From Pilatotrama ljubarskyi (lineage: Eukaryota; Basidiomycota; Agaricomycetes; Polyporales; Polyporaceae), in NCBI GenBank assembly GCA_022385805.1, contig MU277672.1:664012-728011 (forward strand): a DNA stretch of 64,000 nt, in the 5' to 3' direction. Below are positions 11,801 to 23,565 of this stretch, one piece after another. Numbering within the stretch: position 1 is the first letter of the stretch; each line of letters starts with the position of its first letter. The notes under the pieces were generated by a model that was given only the letters and a program-made list of their open reading frames with translations, searched no databases and was not told where the DNA came from. Made by a program: the position numbers and the translations under genes.

Positions 11801-14800
11801 AAGCAGCTGCACCCGATCGAGTGGGACAACTTCGTGAAAGATACCAAGATCCTCGCCGAGGAGTCAGAGACCGCGACGTTCGACGGCACGCAGAGCCAGA
11901 ACGAGAAGGCCGGCAACAAGCGCACCGATGACCTCCCCTTCTACTGCATCGGCTTCAAGACGGCCGCGCCCGAATATACCCTCCGCACGCGCATCTGGGC
12001 ATCCCTGCGTGCGCAGACCCTGTACCGCACCGTCTCCGGCATGATGAACTACTCCAAGGCGATCAAGCTGCTTTACCGCGTCGAAAACCCGCAGATCGTG
12101 CAGCGATTCGCTGGCAACACCGACCGCCTCGAGCGTGAGCTGGAGCGCATGTCGCGCCGCAAGTTCAAGTTCACGGTCTCGATGCAACGCTATGCCAAGT
12201 TCAACAAGGAGGAGCTCGAGAACGCCGAATTCTTGCTCCGCGCGTACCCAGACCTGCAGATTGCGTACCTCGACGAGGAGCCTGGCCCGAAGGGCGGCGA
12301 CCCGCGGCTGTTCTCGGTCCTCATCGACGGCCACTCCGAGATCGACGAACGTACCGGCAAGCGCAAGGCGAAGTTCCGCATCGAGCTTCCCGGTAACCCC
12401 ATCCTCGGCGACGGCAAGTCGGACAACCAGAACCACGCGATCATCTTCTACCGCGGCGAGTACCTGCAGCTCATCGATGCGAACCAGGACAACTACCTGG
12501 AAGAGTGCATCAAGATCCGGAACATCCTCGGGGAATTCGAGCAGTACACCGTCTCGAGCCAGAGCCCGTATGCGCAGTGGGGCCAAAAGGAGTTCTCCAA
12601 GTTCCCGGTCGCCATCGTCGGCACGCGCGAGTACATCTTCTCGGAGAACATCGGTATCCTCGGTGACATCGCCGCGGGCAAGGAGCAGACGTTCGGTACG
12701 CTCACGCCGCGCGTCCTGGCGTGGATCGGCGGGAAGCTGCACTACGGTCACCCTGATTTCCTGAACGCGACGTTCATGGCGACGCGCGGCGGCGTGTCGA
12801 AGGCGCAGAAGGGCCTGCACCTGAACGAGGATATCTTCGCGGGTATGACTGCTATTAGCCGCGGCGGCCGCATCAAGCACTCGGAGTACTACCAGTGCGG
12901 AAAGGGTCGTGATCTCGGTTTCGGCACGATCCTGAACTTCCAGACGAAGCTGGGTACTGGTATGGGCGAGCAGATGCTCAGCCGGGAGTACTACTACCTG
13001 GGCACGCAGCTCCCCATCGACCGCTTCCTAACGTTCTACTACGGCCACCCCGGTTTCCACATCAACAACATCTTGGTCATCTACTCGATTCAGACGTTCA
13101 TGGTCACCCGTAAGTTTCACATCTCCTAGACATAACAATTACTGAACTGACTCTGTGTAGTCCTATACCTTGGCACGCTCAACAAACAGCTCGCCATCTG
13201 TAAAGTCGACTCGCAGGGCAACCCTCTCGGTGGACAGCCTGGCTGCTACAATCTCATCCCGGTCTTCGATTGGATCAAGCATTGTATCATTTCCATCTTC
13301 TTGGTCTTCTTCATCGCTTTCCTGCCACTGTTCATGCAAGGTCCGCAACTTTCCCTGATGCATGTTTAGAAATTCTGTGCTTACCCACTGTACAGAGCTG
13401 CTCGAACGCGGTACTGGCAAGGCGCTCATCCGTCTTGGGAAGCATTTCTTGTCCCTTTCGCCCATCTTCGAGGTCTTCTCGACCCAGATCTACTCGCAGT
13501 CAATCCTGAGCAACTTGACCTTCGGTGGTGCTCGGTACATTGCGACGGGACGTGGATTCGCGACGACTCGTATCTCCTTCACCATCCTCTACTCGCGCTT
13601 CGCTGGGCCCAGTATCTATATGGGGATGCGGAATCTCCTCTTGCTCCTATATGCCACCATGTCTATCTGGACGCCGTTCCTCATCTACTTCTGGGTGTCG
13701 GTCCTCTCCCTTTGCATAGCGCCGTTCGTCTTCAACCCGCACCAGTTCTCGTTCGCCGACTTCATCATCGACTACCGCGAGTTCCTGCGCTGGATGTCTC
13801 GCGGTAACTCGCGAACGAAGGCGAGCAGCTGGTACGGCTACTGTCGTCTCTCCCGGACGATGATCACTGGTTACAAGAAGAAGAAACTCGGCCACCCATC
13901 CGAGAAGCTGGCCGGCGACGTGCCCCGGGCCAAGTGGCGGAGCGTCATCTTCTCGGAGATCATCTTGCCGATCTGCGGTGCAACCATCTTCGTTGTGGCA
14001 TACATGTTTGTGAAGTCCTTCCCGGATCGGAACGGCAACCAGAACCCCAGCCCGCTCATTCGCATCGCTGTCATTGCTGTCGGGCCGGTCGTGTGGAACG
14101 CAACTGTCCTCCTTACGCTGTTCTTCGTCTCTCTCTTCCTCGGACCGATGATGGAGTCTTGGGCACGCTTCCCCTCGTTCATGGCAAGCTTGGCGCACTT
14201 CCTCGCCCTGATTGGTCTCGTCGCGTTCTTCGAGTTCTTCGTAAGTCTCTCATCGTATCCTCATGCCGATATGATCTAACGAGTTGTAAAGTGGTTCTTG
14301 GAGCTCTGGGACGCTTCGCACGCGGTGCTCGGTGTTATTGCGATCATCGCCATTCAGCGAGCCATCCAGAAGATCCTCATCTCGGTCTTCCTCTCGCGAG
14401 AGTTGAAGCACGACGAGACGAACAGGGCGTGGTGGTCTGGCAAGTGGTACGGCCGTGGGCTCGGCTCTTCTGCCTTCTCGCAGCCCGCTCGCGAGTTCGT
14501 CGTGAAGATCGTGGAGATGTCGCTCTGGACTTCTGACTTCCTGCTCGCGCACGTCTTGCTCATCGTCATGACCCCGCCCATGTTCATTCCCTTCGTTGAC
14601 AAGCTGCACTCTATGATGATGTGTAAGTGCCTAACTTGTTGCGATGTGTTCTTTTGCTCATGTTATCTCTAGTCTGGCTGCGCCCTTCGAAACAGATTCG
14701 TCCGCCCCTCTTCTCCACGAAGCAGAAGCGGCAGCGGAGGTGGATTGTAAGCAAACCCTCCCCACGCTACGACGGAGCTCGTTGCTCATCTTGCGTTCAC

Positions 14801-14975
14801 AGGTTCTCAAGTACTCGTTGGTCTACATCATCGTGGTTGCTTTCCTCGCCGCCCTGCTAATCCTGCGTATGTTCTTCCTTTCATCTTCCAGCGTCACCCT
14901 GCTGACGCTATTTTTTCAGCCGCGCTCTTCCGGGATCACATCACGTTCAATTGTACTGTATGCCACAATATCTAA
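8895..14975 (+). CDS. 1,3-beta-glucan synthase catalytic subunit (FKS, GT48)
   Basis: This plasma-membrane enzyme polymerises UDP-glucose into cell-wall 1,3-beta-glucan and is the target of echinocandins. Eleven exons give 1813 residues: 8895-9072, 9219-9631, 9693-10310, 10375-11370, 11423-13109, 13161-13340, 13396-14240, 14292-14622, 14673-14746, 14803-14866 and 14920-14975. A disordered Pro/Ser-rich N-terminus is followed by the conserved [20 protein letters not shown] domain, a first membrane block (residues about 460-690), the large cytosolic catalytic domain (about 740-1290) with the conserved [18 protein letters not shown] stretch and GYD-type segments, and a second membrane block to the end. 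The first intron (146 nt) was placed with an acceptor at 9218, because nearer acceptors run into stops. Hot-spot regions differ from yeast and are described as a finding. Identification is certain; the N-terminal exon junction is less so. Confidence 0.97.
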
Positions 14976-15373
14976 ACTAATGGCCGCGCATGGACCTTCG
15001 CTTTCTGACCGCGCTGTGGCTCACCCTGCATCTGCCCTCGGCAACGCCCTGCCCCTCACGCTCTCGAGCACCATTCCCTTGTAACCAGCTGACTGCGACG
15101 CTTTGCATTGGACCCTGTAAAATACATAGATCTATACAGCATCTTATTTACCACGCATGCTCTACGCAGTCTGAACTATGCCTGTGCTTCAGGTGGGGAT
15201 TCCCTGGCCGTTCATTGCGTCTATTCGTCGGGCGCTCCGAGATTAACGGAGTGATCGAGCATACCGCGGTTGTCCTTGAAGTTATTTACCTTCGTGACGT
15301 CGCGTACCCATTCCCTCTATTGCTAGACCATATGTCGCAGGAAGTACTCTCAGCTTGAACTTAGCCTGCGAAG
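14976..15373. other. Intergenic, FKS to GAA1
   Basis: About 400 bp holding the FKS 3' region and the presumed GAA1 promoter. I see no gene and no clear TATA box. Confidence 0.5.
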
Positions 15374-17853
15374 ATGGCGACTGTGCGGAATGCGCTGCTC
15401 GGCGTGAAACAAAGACTCAGAGGCCAGGGAAACCCTACTGTCGCTAAGATCCGGCGGCAGCGTGCTCTGCGGGATCGAGTGTGGAGAGGCCTACCATACA
15501 TTAAGTGAGTGTATCCACTTTCCAATGCGTGGCGTGGCTGAACTCGCTGCATAGAGTGCTGCTGTTCACTGTGGGATACCTTTGGCTGCTCGTGATACCA
15601 TCCTCCCGGCTGGGCCAGGGCACCTATATAGACGAGAACGCGCTGCAGCCCGGACAGGTGCGTTCATCCCCTCTTGCTCTGTTGCGCGAGTCTTGAACCC
15701 TCCATTTGAGGTGAATACGTACTGGAACTGGGAAGAAGTGCACAGAGCGGACAAGATCCTCGCCGACCTAGAGCAGCTGCGCGACCGGAACGCCACCAGC
15801 GATGAGTAAGACCCATGCATGGATTTGTAGTAGTCCCTTGCTGAGTACGAGGCCAATAGGATCGCACAATACGCTGTCACGGAGTTTGAGAGGTACGGGA
15901 TACCGGCGCGCAAACAACAATATTCGTTCGATGCGGCCGGAGAGGTCAGTCCTTCGCGCTCTTCCCGGCACATGAGGTGGATGTCTGACCGCGGTGGACA
16001 CGTAGATAGTCAATGGCACAAACGCATACGCCGTGATGCAGTCACCCCGCGCATCTGGCACCGAGGCGATCGTCATTAGTGCCTCCTGGCTCAGCAGGAC
16101 AGGCGAGGGTGACGGAACCCTCAACCTCCGAGGCGTGTCCACCGTCCTCGCGCTGGCTCCTTATTTGAAGAGTGGGCACTCGCTACATATATGATGCGCA
16201 TTACTCACGGCGTGCTGCAGAGTATTCTCTGTGGGCGAAAGACTTGATATTCGTGATCAGCGATGGTTACTTGGACGGAATGCAGGCGTGGGTCACTACT
16301 TACCATGGAGAAACGCAACCGAGTAGGCAAACAGATGGCCCGGAATGATTCACGGTCCTGACGTTGTTACCAGACCTGAAAGCAGAGCCTCTCAGCCTGC
16401 GGTCGGGGGTCATCTGGACTGCGCTGAATATTGACTACCCAGGACACTCTTTCTCCCATCTAGGACTCTTCTTCGGTGAGCAGGAGTGGTTGTGATTCTC
16501 TTGCATGGCCTATGCTCAATCCGCTCAATCATGATAGAGGGCTTGAATGGAAGGCTACCCAACCAGGACCTCCTGAACTCCGTCTCGCTCATCTCTCGTT
16601 ACACTGTTGGAGTACCCGTTCTCGTATATGACCACATCGACCCCAGGGAGGATCGTAACCAGCCCGGCTTGCTCCCGTCATGGCTGCCAGAACCCTTGAA
16701 GACCAATAGTGACGTTCAGGAATATGTCACGCGCGCAAGAAATGTCTACAGGCACATGAATTATCAAGCTAGAGGAGCCGCGAGCGGAGTGCATGGGTTG
16801 TTCCATCAGTATGCCGCCCTGCATCCTCAACTGCATTGCAGGTGGTTGATACGTCTTGCAGATTCCGCATAGATGCAGTCACTCTGTTCGCCGTGCCCGC
16901 TACCGGACCCCACGGCTTCCACGCGCTGGGGAGGTAAGACGACTGCTGACAGGGAAAGGAAAAGCACTCACATCTGCATAACCCTCAGGATTCTGGAGTC
17001 GTCCCTCAGAACGTGCAACAACCTCCTCGAACGCCTGCATGCCTCGTTCTTCTTCTACCTCCTCGTCGCGCCAGGGACGTTCATGAAGATTGGCAGCTAC
17101 CTCCCGAGCGTCATCCTAGTGGGCACCGCCATGCTCTTCACAGGGCTGGGCGAGTGGGTCCACGCGGGATGGACGTTCGCTACCCCCGCTCCCTTGGCGG
17201 GAGACGAGAAGAACGAGAAGAGCGCCTCCTCGCAGGAAATCGGCGGAAAGTGGCGGAGAAGAAGCAGGCCCGTTCTGCAGCCTATCGTGATCATGGTGTT
17301 GACGCACATGCTCGGCGCGTTGCTGTTCTTCCTGGTCAACAGCTCGTGGTTCGTCTCGAATGTCCAGGTTGGTCTCCGCGTTATGACATCCGTTCAGTTT
17401 GCTTATGCCCATGGTTAACATCAGATCAACGGTCCTATACTTGCTGCACTATTCTGCTCAATACCCCTGGTCTTCACAATTGTTCCTCCCTCACCGCCAT
17501 CACACGCTCCCGCACCATCCGTCCTCAAGGCATTCAACCTATGCTTCGCCTCCGCGCTCGTCTCCATCACCTCCGTGCTCAACTTCTCGCTCGCCGCGAC
17601 GATGGCCCTCTTCATGGGCATCCCGCTCACGCTCGCCACGCCCTCTTCACTGTCCTCTTCCTCCTCGGTCCGCATTGCAAAGTACGCGGCATATTGCGCA
17701 CTGGCGCTAGGATGGCTGGTGATTTGCCCGGAGGAAACGCGGAGGGCGATCTGGAACTGGGATGTGCTGCGCGTGTGGTTCGCGCCGTTCGTGTGCGTTG
17801 TGTATGTACCGCTCGTGCTGCAGGCTGGGTTGGTATGTCTCCTGCCTTCGTGA
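15374..17853 (+). CDS. GPI transamidase subunit GAA1
   Basis: Gaa1 is a subunit of the endoplasmic-reticulum GPI transamidase, which attaches GPI anchors to proteins; it has a peptidase-M28-like lumenal domain. Eleven exons give 644 residues (yeast 614): 15374-15504, 15555-15657, 15711-15805, 15860-15944, 16006-16171, 16221-16322, 16374-16475, 16538-16808, 16862-16933, 16989-17367 and 17425-17853. A basic N-terminus precedes one membrane span (VLLFTVGYLWLLVIP). The lumenal domain has the family pattern YSLWAKDLIFVISDGYLDGMQAWV and GLNGRLPNQDLLN, and the C-terminal third is a block of hydrophobic spans. The final exon runs to TGA at 17853; a donor-like GTATGT at 17833 could instead lead to a further exon, but the end fits the family. 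The gene lies tail to tail with TAF7, only 135 bp away. Confidence 0.93.
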
Positions 17854-17988
17854 GGTCGGTGATTAATAGTACACGATATGTATGGTATCGCCCCTATGAT
17901 ACAGCTAATATACATGGGACATTAAGAGCAAAAGAAAGCGGAGAGAGAGACGAGTGAAACCTGGAGAGAGGAGCGAGTAGGACACAGC

Positions 17989-19680
17989 TCAACCGATCTC
18001 CATCGAGGTCCCGGGTCCCTCGCCGAAGAGGTCGTCCTCGTCCTCCTCTCCGCCGTCCTCGTCATCGGCGTCGTGTCCGCCGCCAGCAGCGCCGCCCGAA
18101 GCGATGCCTTCTTTGCGGAGACGCTGCTGCTCCTTCATCTCGTCCCGCTGCGCCATCTTCATGTCCAGGTCCGCCTGGAGCTTCTTCAATGCGTCCTCGA
18201 ACCGACGCTGCAGACAAGCCGTGAGCATCACCATATGCAACGGACAGAGCAGGACGCATGAGGTGCTCACCTTGATGAGCGGGTTGGCGGAGCTCGCGAT
18301 CTCGGTGCGCTTCTTCGCCACCGCCGCCTCGAGGTCGTGGATTTCCTCGTTAAGCAGCCTCCTCGCCTGCACCGCCTCGTCGTCCTCATCATCGTCCTCG
18401 TCGCTCTCCTCATCGTCTTCTTCCTCCTCCTCGTCTTCATCTTCCTCCACCCCGCCCTCCTCGTCGCCAAGGGCCAGATCGAGCTCCGCCGCGAGCTCCT
18501 CGTCGATATCGCCCTCGCCCTCATCCTCCTCGTCCCTCCCTGCGCCGCCCTCGTCTGCGCCATCCTCGTCGCCCTCGGCGTGCCCGCCACCGGGGGTAGC
18601 CGCGCCCTCGCCGTCGGAGCCCGCGAAGCCTGGGGTGGCGCCTTCCGGCGCGTCTGGGGGGCGGTCGATGAACTCGGAGTCGGAGAGGTCGGGGTTGACG
18701 TTCTCAAGCACGTCGTATTTGACTTCGGACGCGAGGGCGTCCTCTTCGAGGAGCCGTTCGACTTCTTGTTCGACCGTCTCGATTGTCTATGGTCAAACAA
18801 CGGGTGTGAGCATGGGTAGGGATGGGAAGAAGGAAGACGGGGGAGGGGCGTACCCTGCGGTTGACGCGCTTGCGGAAGCGGCGTTTGCGGACGTGTTTGA
18901 GCGGGGGCGTGATGCCGTGCGGCCAGATGAACTCGTCAATGTTGAAGTTCTTCTGGTTCGCGAGGGCTTCTTCGTTGGGTATCTTGTCTTCTACGACGAG
19001 CATCTGAGAAGGGCCAGCCATGTCAGCAATGCTCTGGGTGAGTGTTGAAGAGACGCACCTGGCAGATGTCCGCGACCTTGAACATCTGCTTGTTGTCCAA
19101 TGTCTTTTGGGACTCGATGATGCACGGCAGGTCAACGAGCTTTGACGAGTACATGTTGTTCCCGATGTGGAACACCGCTCGTCTCGAGTCTTGACACAGC
19201 GGCGTTCAGCCTTCCATCCGCATTAGCGAAGGACCGCCGACAGACGGACGCACCTTTGAACTTGAACCACACGTCCTCGCTGACCTCCCTCGCCTGCACC
19301 ATCTTCCTCAACCGCTCGCAGTCCTCCCCGGGGGGCATCCTCAAGATGAACTGCTCCTCGAACACCAGGTCCTCCTCGTCCGAGTCGAGCTCGCGGTCGT
19401 AGGGCCCGAGGAAAGACATGCCCGGGGCCTGCGCGGCGGCCTTCTCGCTCAGCTTGAGTTTGAGCTTCGGCTGTACCTTGGGCCCGCGCGCGGCGGAGCG
19501 CGTGGTGCGGCCCTCGGAGGGGTCGACGTACGGCGGGGTGCTTTGTCGGCGTGTTGGACGGGATGCGCGCGGGGGGAGGCTCCGTTGCGGCGGGTTGTTG
19601 GCCGTGGCTCGGTGCGAGGGCTGGAAGGCGTCGCTGTCGTCGACGTCGTCTACGACGATCAAGTCCTCGTCGTCAGCCAT
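17989..19680 (-). CDS. TFIID subunit TAF7
   Basis: TAF7 is a component of the general transcription factor TFIID and regulates TAF1 in the preinitiation complex. Five exons (19680-19254, 19189-19059, 19003-18854, 18786-18271, 18207-17989) give 480 residues. The TAFII55 domain spans about residues 105-220: EEQFILRMPP, SRRAVFHIGNNMYSSKLVDL, PCIIESQKT and VADICQMLVVEDK, followed by the WPHGITPPLKHVRKRRFRK motif typical of TAF7. The region after it is extremely acidic (runs of Glu and Asp with Gly and Ala), then a coiled-coil of RRLLNEEIHDLEAAVAKKR type, then an acidic tail. Low-complexity acid repeats make the antisense strand look like long serine-rich frames, which are shadows. The gene is divergent from the metaxin-like gene, with 238 bp between the two starts. 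Confidence 0.94.
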
Positions 19681-19918
19681 GTCGTGGGCGTTTCTCCGGA
19701 AGATTCAGATGGTAGAAGGTGCGTCAAGTAAGAGGTCGTAGCGGAGGAAGTGCAGGAGCAGGTCGGAGTCCTGGTTAGAGTGGCTAATGCTGAGAGAGAC
19801 GCCGGACTCTGCAGGCGCCCAGCGTGGGCGTGACCGTGACATCCGGCTACTGGGTGTGACACGCGTGCATGAGAGCGTCACCTGGGCGCCTGCGTGCTTC
19901 TGAGAGTGCGCTGCCTCG
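19681..19918. promoter_or_regulatory. Short bidirectional promoter, TAF7 / metaxin-like
   Basis: Only 238 bp separate two divergent start codons, so the two genes must share most of their upstream control sequence. No TATA box is visible. Function is inferred from gene layout. Confidence 0.5.
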
Positions 19919-21403
19919 ATGAACGAGTCCAAACTTTCTCCGTCCCTCGCCTCGCGCGACGTCGTTCTCCACGTCTGGCCAAAGCACGCAGACGTGCTCT
20001 CGTTCGACGCGGGCTCTGTTGCGGCGCTCCTCTGTCTTCAGCTTGCTCTGCCCGGCCAGTTCTCGCTCTCGTACTGTGCCAACCCGGACCTCTCGCCTTC
20101 CGGTAGGTCTGTATATTCTCTCCTGACAGGTCTCGCCCCCCTGACTTTTCCACTCGTAACCTCGCTTTCCAGGCCAGCTACCGCTGCTCACTCATGGACT
20201 ATATCACGCGTCCGGCCTGAGCTCCATACTCGCCTATGTTCGGAGGCTGCATTACGCACGACACCTGGATGCGGGCTTGAGCAGCGTGCAGGCTGCGCAG
20301 CTCACTGCGCGCATCGCGCACGTAGAGTCCAGCTACGGCGACCTCGTCGTGAGATGCACCTGTCCTCCCCGACCGTGTCTTGCACCGCTGACATATCCCA
20401 GAACCACATGCTGTACTCCCTACAAGAAAATTGGGTTGATGTGACAAGGCCAGCGCTCGTGTCCATGCTCCCCGTTCCCCAGCGGTATTACGTCCCGCAC
20501 CGTATCCGTGCGTCGCACAAGGCCCGGCTCGAGGCGGTCGAACTGTGGGATGTCCCGGAGGAAGAAGAGGACTCGGAGGAGCCGCGCCGGGTGGTGTTCG
20601 GGAGGAGGAAGAAGCACAAGCCTGAGCCTGAGGCGCACCATTTCAAGAAGACGTTCGAGCGAGAAAAGGTACATGCACTCCCCCAATTGCCGGAGCTGAG
20701 GATGGTCGCTCACCGTGTCCCCCTAACCAGGTCGCGGAGAAAGCGCGCGCGCTCTTCGACGTATACGACAGGCTCCTAGGAGATCATCGATTCTTCATGG
20801 GCAGCGAAATGTGAGTACTCGCCTTGATTCCCCTAAACGCCCTTTTCACCCCTGCGCCGCAGTCCGACAACCCTTGATGTCGTCTTCGCTGCGCACTCAC
20901 ACCTCCTGCTCTCCCTTCGCCTGCCCGACCCCCTCGTCACCTGCGCACTCGAGTCCTACCCCCGGCTAGTCTCGCACTGCCACGCAGTCCTCTCCGCCGC
21001 CTTCCCCCCTAACGCCCCCTCCCCGCCCACGCTCCAGCAGAATTGGCTCACCTCTCTGCGCTCCCTGGTCCCGTGGCCACGCGTCCCGACGGCCGCTCGG
21101 CGCGCGAGGAGCCCGGCGTTGGCTGGGAGCTCACCGGAGGCAGAGTAGATCGAGCGGAGATATAGGCTGTGGAGGTGGGGCTTCATCGCGGGCTCGTTGC
21201 TCGCGACCGTCGGGTATTTGTACTTCGCGTTGAGCGTTTTGTTGGTACAGGATGGGCGCGTATTGCGGTTGGGCGCGGGGGGCGGCGAGCCCGCGGACGA
21301 CGAGGATGAGGATGAGGCGGATGGGGATGCCGGAGCTGCTGCGGAGGCAGCGGGCGAGCACGGCGAGCCTGAGGACGAGGATGAGGACGAGGAAGCCGCG
21401 TAA
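19919..21403 (+). CDS. Metaxin/Sam37-like mitochondrial outer-membrane import protein
   Basis: Members of this GST-fold family sit in the SAM complex of the mitochondrial outer membrane and help insert beta-barrel proteins. Exons 19919-20102, 20173-20348, 20402-20668, 20731-20810 and 20863 onward are well supported. The N-terminus LHVWPKHADVLSFDAGSVAA and GQLPLLTHG is the thioredoxin-like half seen in Sam37 and metaxins, followed by a helical C-terminal half. The frame meets TAG at 21146, giving 330 residues. Directly after it, the same frame encodes a positively flanked membrane span (LWRWGFIAGSLLATVGYLY) and an acidic tail ending at 21403. A weak 81-nt intron, 21068-21148 (GTCCCG donor, CTCAC branch-like site, TAG acceptor), would remove the stop in frame and give a 388-residue anchored protein. 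I favour the spliced form but cannot prove it. Confidence 0.8.
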
Positions 21404-21707
21404 GAGTGTAGTCTTGAGAGCTATAGGCGAAATCATATCACTCCCTCCTCTCACCTTCATCCAATGTGCGCTGTGCATACGCTCCAAGCTGCCCGTCTGT
21501 GCTCGCGCGGTGGCTTGGATTCGGTCGACGGCGCGACGCGTCGGGGAGTATGACGGGGACGCGTGGGCACGTGACGAGTGACGTGCGCGGCGCCTTGGCC
21601 ACGATTAGATTAGCAACTCAGCTGCACTCTATCCGCATCTCTCTCCGCACGCATATATACCGACTCCTCCCTCTCTCGCAGCACTCGGAGCACTGAGCCC
21701 AGCGAAC
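21404..21707. promoter_or_regulatory. OTU1 upstream region
   Basis: About 300 bp between the metaxin-like gene and OTU1. It contains a TATATA at 21654-21659, about 50 bp before the OTU1 ATG, then a pyrimidine-rich stretch. Confidence 0.45.
21654..21659 (+). promoter_or_regulatory. TATA-like box upstream of OTU1
   Basis: The hexamer TATATA lies 49-54 bp before the OTU1 start codon and is followed by a CT-rich stretch. The spacing suits a fungal core promoter. The assignment is inferred from sequence alone. Confidence 0.4.
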
Positions 21708-23105
21708 ATGGCACCCGTACGCCTGCGTCACCCAAAGGGCGTCACCACCATCCAGGTCGACTTCAACAACGGCACAGTCGCAGACCTCCAGCAGGAGATC
21801 TTCGCAGCCACCGAGATCCCTCCATCCCAGCAAGAACGTACGTCTCCCATCCCACCGCTACCCTTTCAGCCGCATCGTTAACCGAAGGATACGCCGCACG
21901 CAGTGAAAGCAGGCTACCCCCCACACCCACTCACCCTCATCCCCGAGCTCCCCGTCGACAGCCTCGGCCTCAAGCAGGGCGAGCAGCTCGTCGTCACCCG
22001 CCGCTCCTCCGGGCTCACGCACGGGTCTGGCGCACCTCCGCCCCCGAGGGCGGCGACCTCTTCACCATTCCCGCCCCCGAGTCCGGCGGCGGCGATGACC
22101 GGGATGACGGCATCGCAGGTGCGCTCGCCCGCGCCGACACCAGGGTCGAGTGGGCCGAAGGGCGGGGGACCCGAGTATGTGGTGACGAGCAATGGGTATC
22201 TCATCCATCGGGTGAGTGAGGCGGGGCGAGAGGATAGGGAGAGGGTGTGCTGAGGCCTGAGGCGAGGACAGGTTGTGCCGGACGACAACTCGTGTTTGTT
22301 CTCGTCGATCGCGCTCATATTCGAGCAGAACATCAGCAAGGCGCAGAGCATACGGCAGAGTGAGTGCATTCGTCCTGTGGCGCCATTCCTCCCTCGACGG
22401 GCCCGGTGCTGAAGAGCGACTGCGGCAGTCGTGGCGGACGCGATCCGGAAAGACCCCATAAAGTGGGACGAGGCTATTCTCGGGTGCGTGCGACGACCTA
22501 TCCTCAGAGCTTTCCTCTAATGCTCACGGCGCCTCCTTACAGTCGCCCACGAGAAGAATATATCCAGACGATCCTCAGGCCAACTGCGTGGGGCGGCGCG
22601 ATCGAGCTCTCGATCCTCGCCGAGCACTACGGCACCGAGATCGCGTCAGTAGACGTCGAGACAGGGCGCGTGGACCGGTTCACGCCGCCCCCGGAGAAGG
22701 ACACGGGGAACCGCGCGGTCGTGATCTACTCGGGCATCCACTACGACGCGACGAGCGTCGCTCCGATGCTCGATGCGCCCGATGAGTTCCACCAGACGAT
22801 ATGGAGCAGGGACAACGGGAAGGGCAAGGCGGCTGAGGCGCAGGAGGGGGACGGGGAGAACGACGACGAGATGTTGCAGGCGGCGAGGAAGCTGGCGGAC
22901 GCGTTGAGGGCGAAGAGGGCTTACACGAACACGGCGACGTTCGATCTGAAGTGTCAGGTGCGCGCTTCCTCCCTGATCACCCACCGTTTGCACCGAAAAC
23001 TGACTGCGCATGCCGCCGTAGATATGCGGGAAAGGCCTGAAGGGCGAGAAAGAGGCGCGCGCGCACGCGTCGCAGACGGGGCACGTCGAGTTCGGCGAGT
23101 ACTGA
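21708..23105 (+). CDS. Ubiquitin thioesterase OTU1 (YOD1-like)
   Basis: Otu1 is a deubiquitinase that works with the Cdc48/p97 segregase in ER-associated degradation. Six exons (21708-21837, 21904-22211, 22272-22359, 22429-22483, 22543-22957, 23022-23105) give 359 residues. The order is that of the family: a ubiquitin-like UBX-type N-domain (MAPVRLRHPKGVTTIQV to about residue 80), a proline-rich linker, the OTU cysteine protease domain, and a C-terminal C2H2 zinc finger. The catalytic motif reads VPDDNSCLFSSIA with the Asp and Cys, and the histidine is in YSGIHYDA. The finger CGKGLKGEKEARAHASQTGH follows at the end. The start is supported by the conserved UBX strand beginning three residues in. 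Confidence 0.96.
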
Positions 23106-23565
23106 TTCTCGGTGGCGTCGACGACTTGGCTGGCTGAGACGCACCTGTGGCACGCACGGTCGCCGCACGATCCATACGTATGGGATGAGCAGCGCTCTGG
23201 GTGGGGAGGTCGCAGAAGGTGGTCCGGATCGCAGCATCTTGAAGGCTTTGGCTGTTGCTCTATGCGGGTAGCTCCGGCTGTACTGTACCGTAGCACCATC
23301 TTGTACGACTGCCCCAGTATAGTTGGATTGGGATCAGGGAGTATGATGTAGCACGATGTTGTGGTGGAGGACGCACAGAATATCAATGCAGAGCGCAAGT
23401 CGACGCAGCGTCGCGGAGTACTACCCCGGCTGCAGTAGGTACTACTAGTGGCGAGTGGCGTGCTCTGGGAGGAGGGGCACAAGCTGGACGCGCCTCGTGT
23501 GCGACGCATCTGTGGCACCGATCTCGATCGCGTCGCCCAACACCGCGCGCGCCACAGAGAGCGCC
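23106..23565. promoter_or_regulatory. Upstream region of the AP endonuclease gene
   Basis: About 460 bp after OTU1. An open frame in phase with the endonuclease extends upstream to 23455 but its first in-frame ATG with good context is at 23566. No TATA box is visible. Confidence 0.4.

Noticed and set aside
11864..12880. Minus-strand frame of 338 codons inside FKS
   Set aside because: It mirrors the strongly biased codons of the glucan synthase catalytic exon and has no domain of its own.
18104..19048. Long plus-strand serine-rich frame of 314 codons
   Set aside because: It is the antisense shadow of the acidic repeats of TAF7, whose exons and domain are clear on the minus strand.
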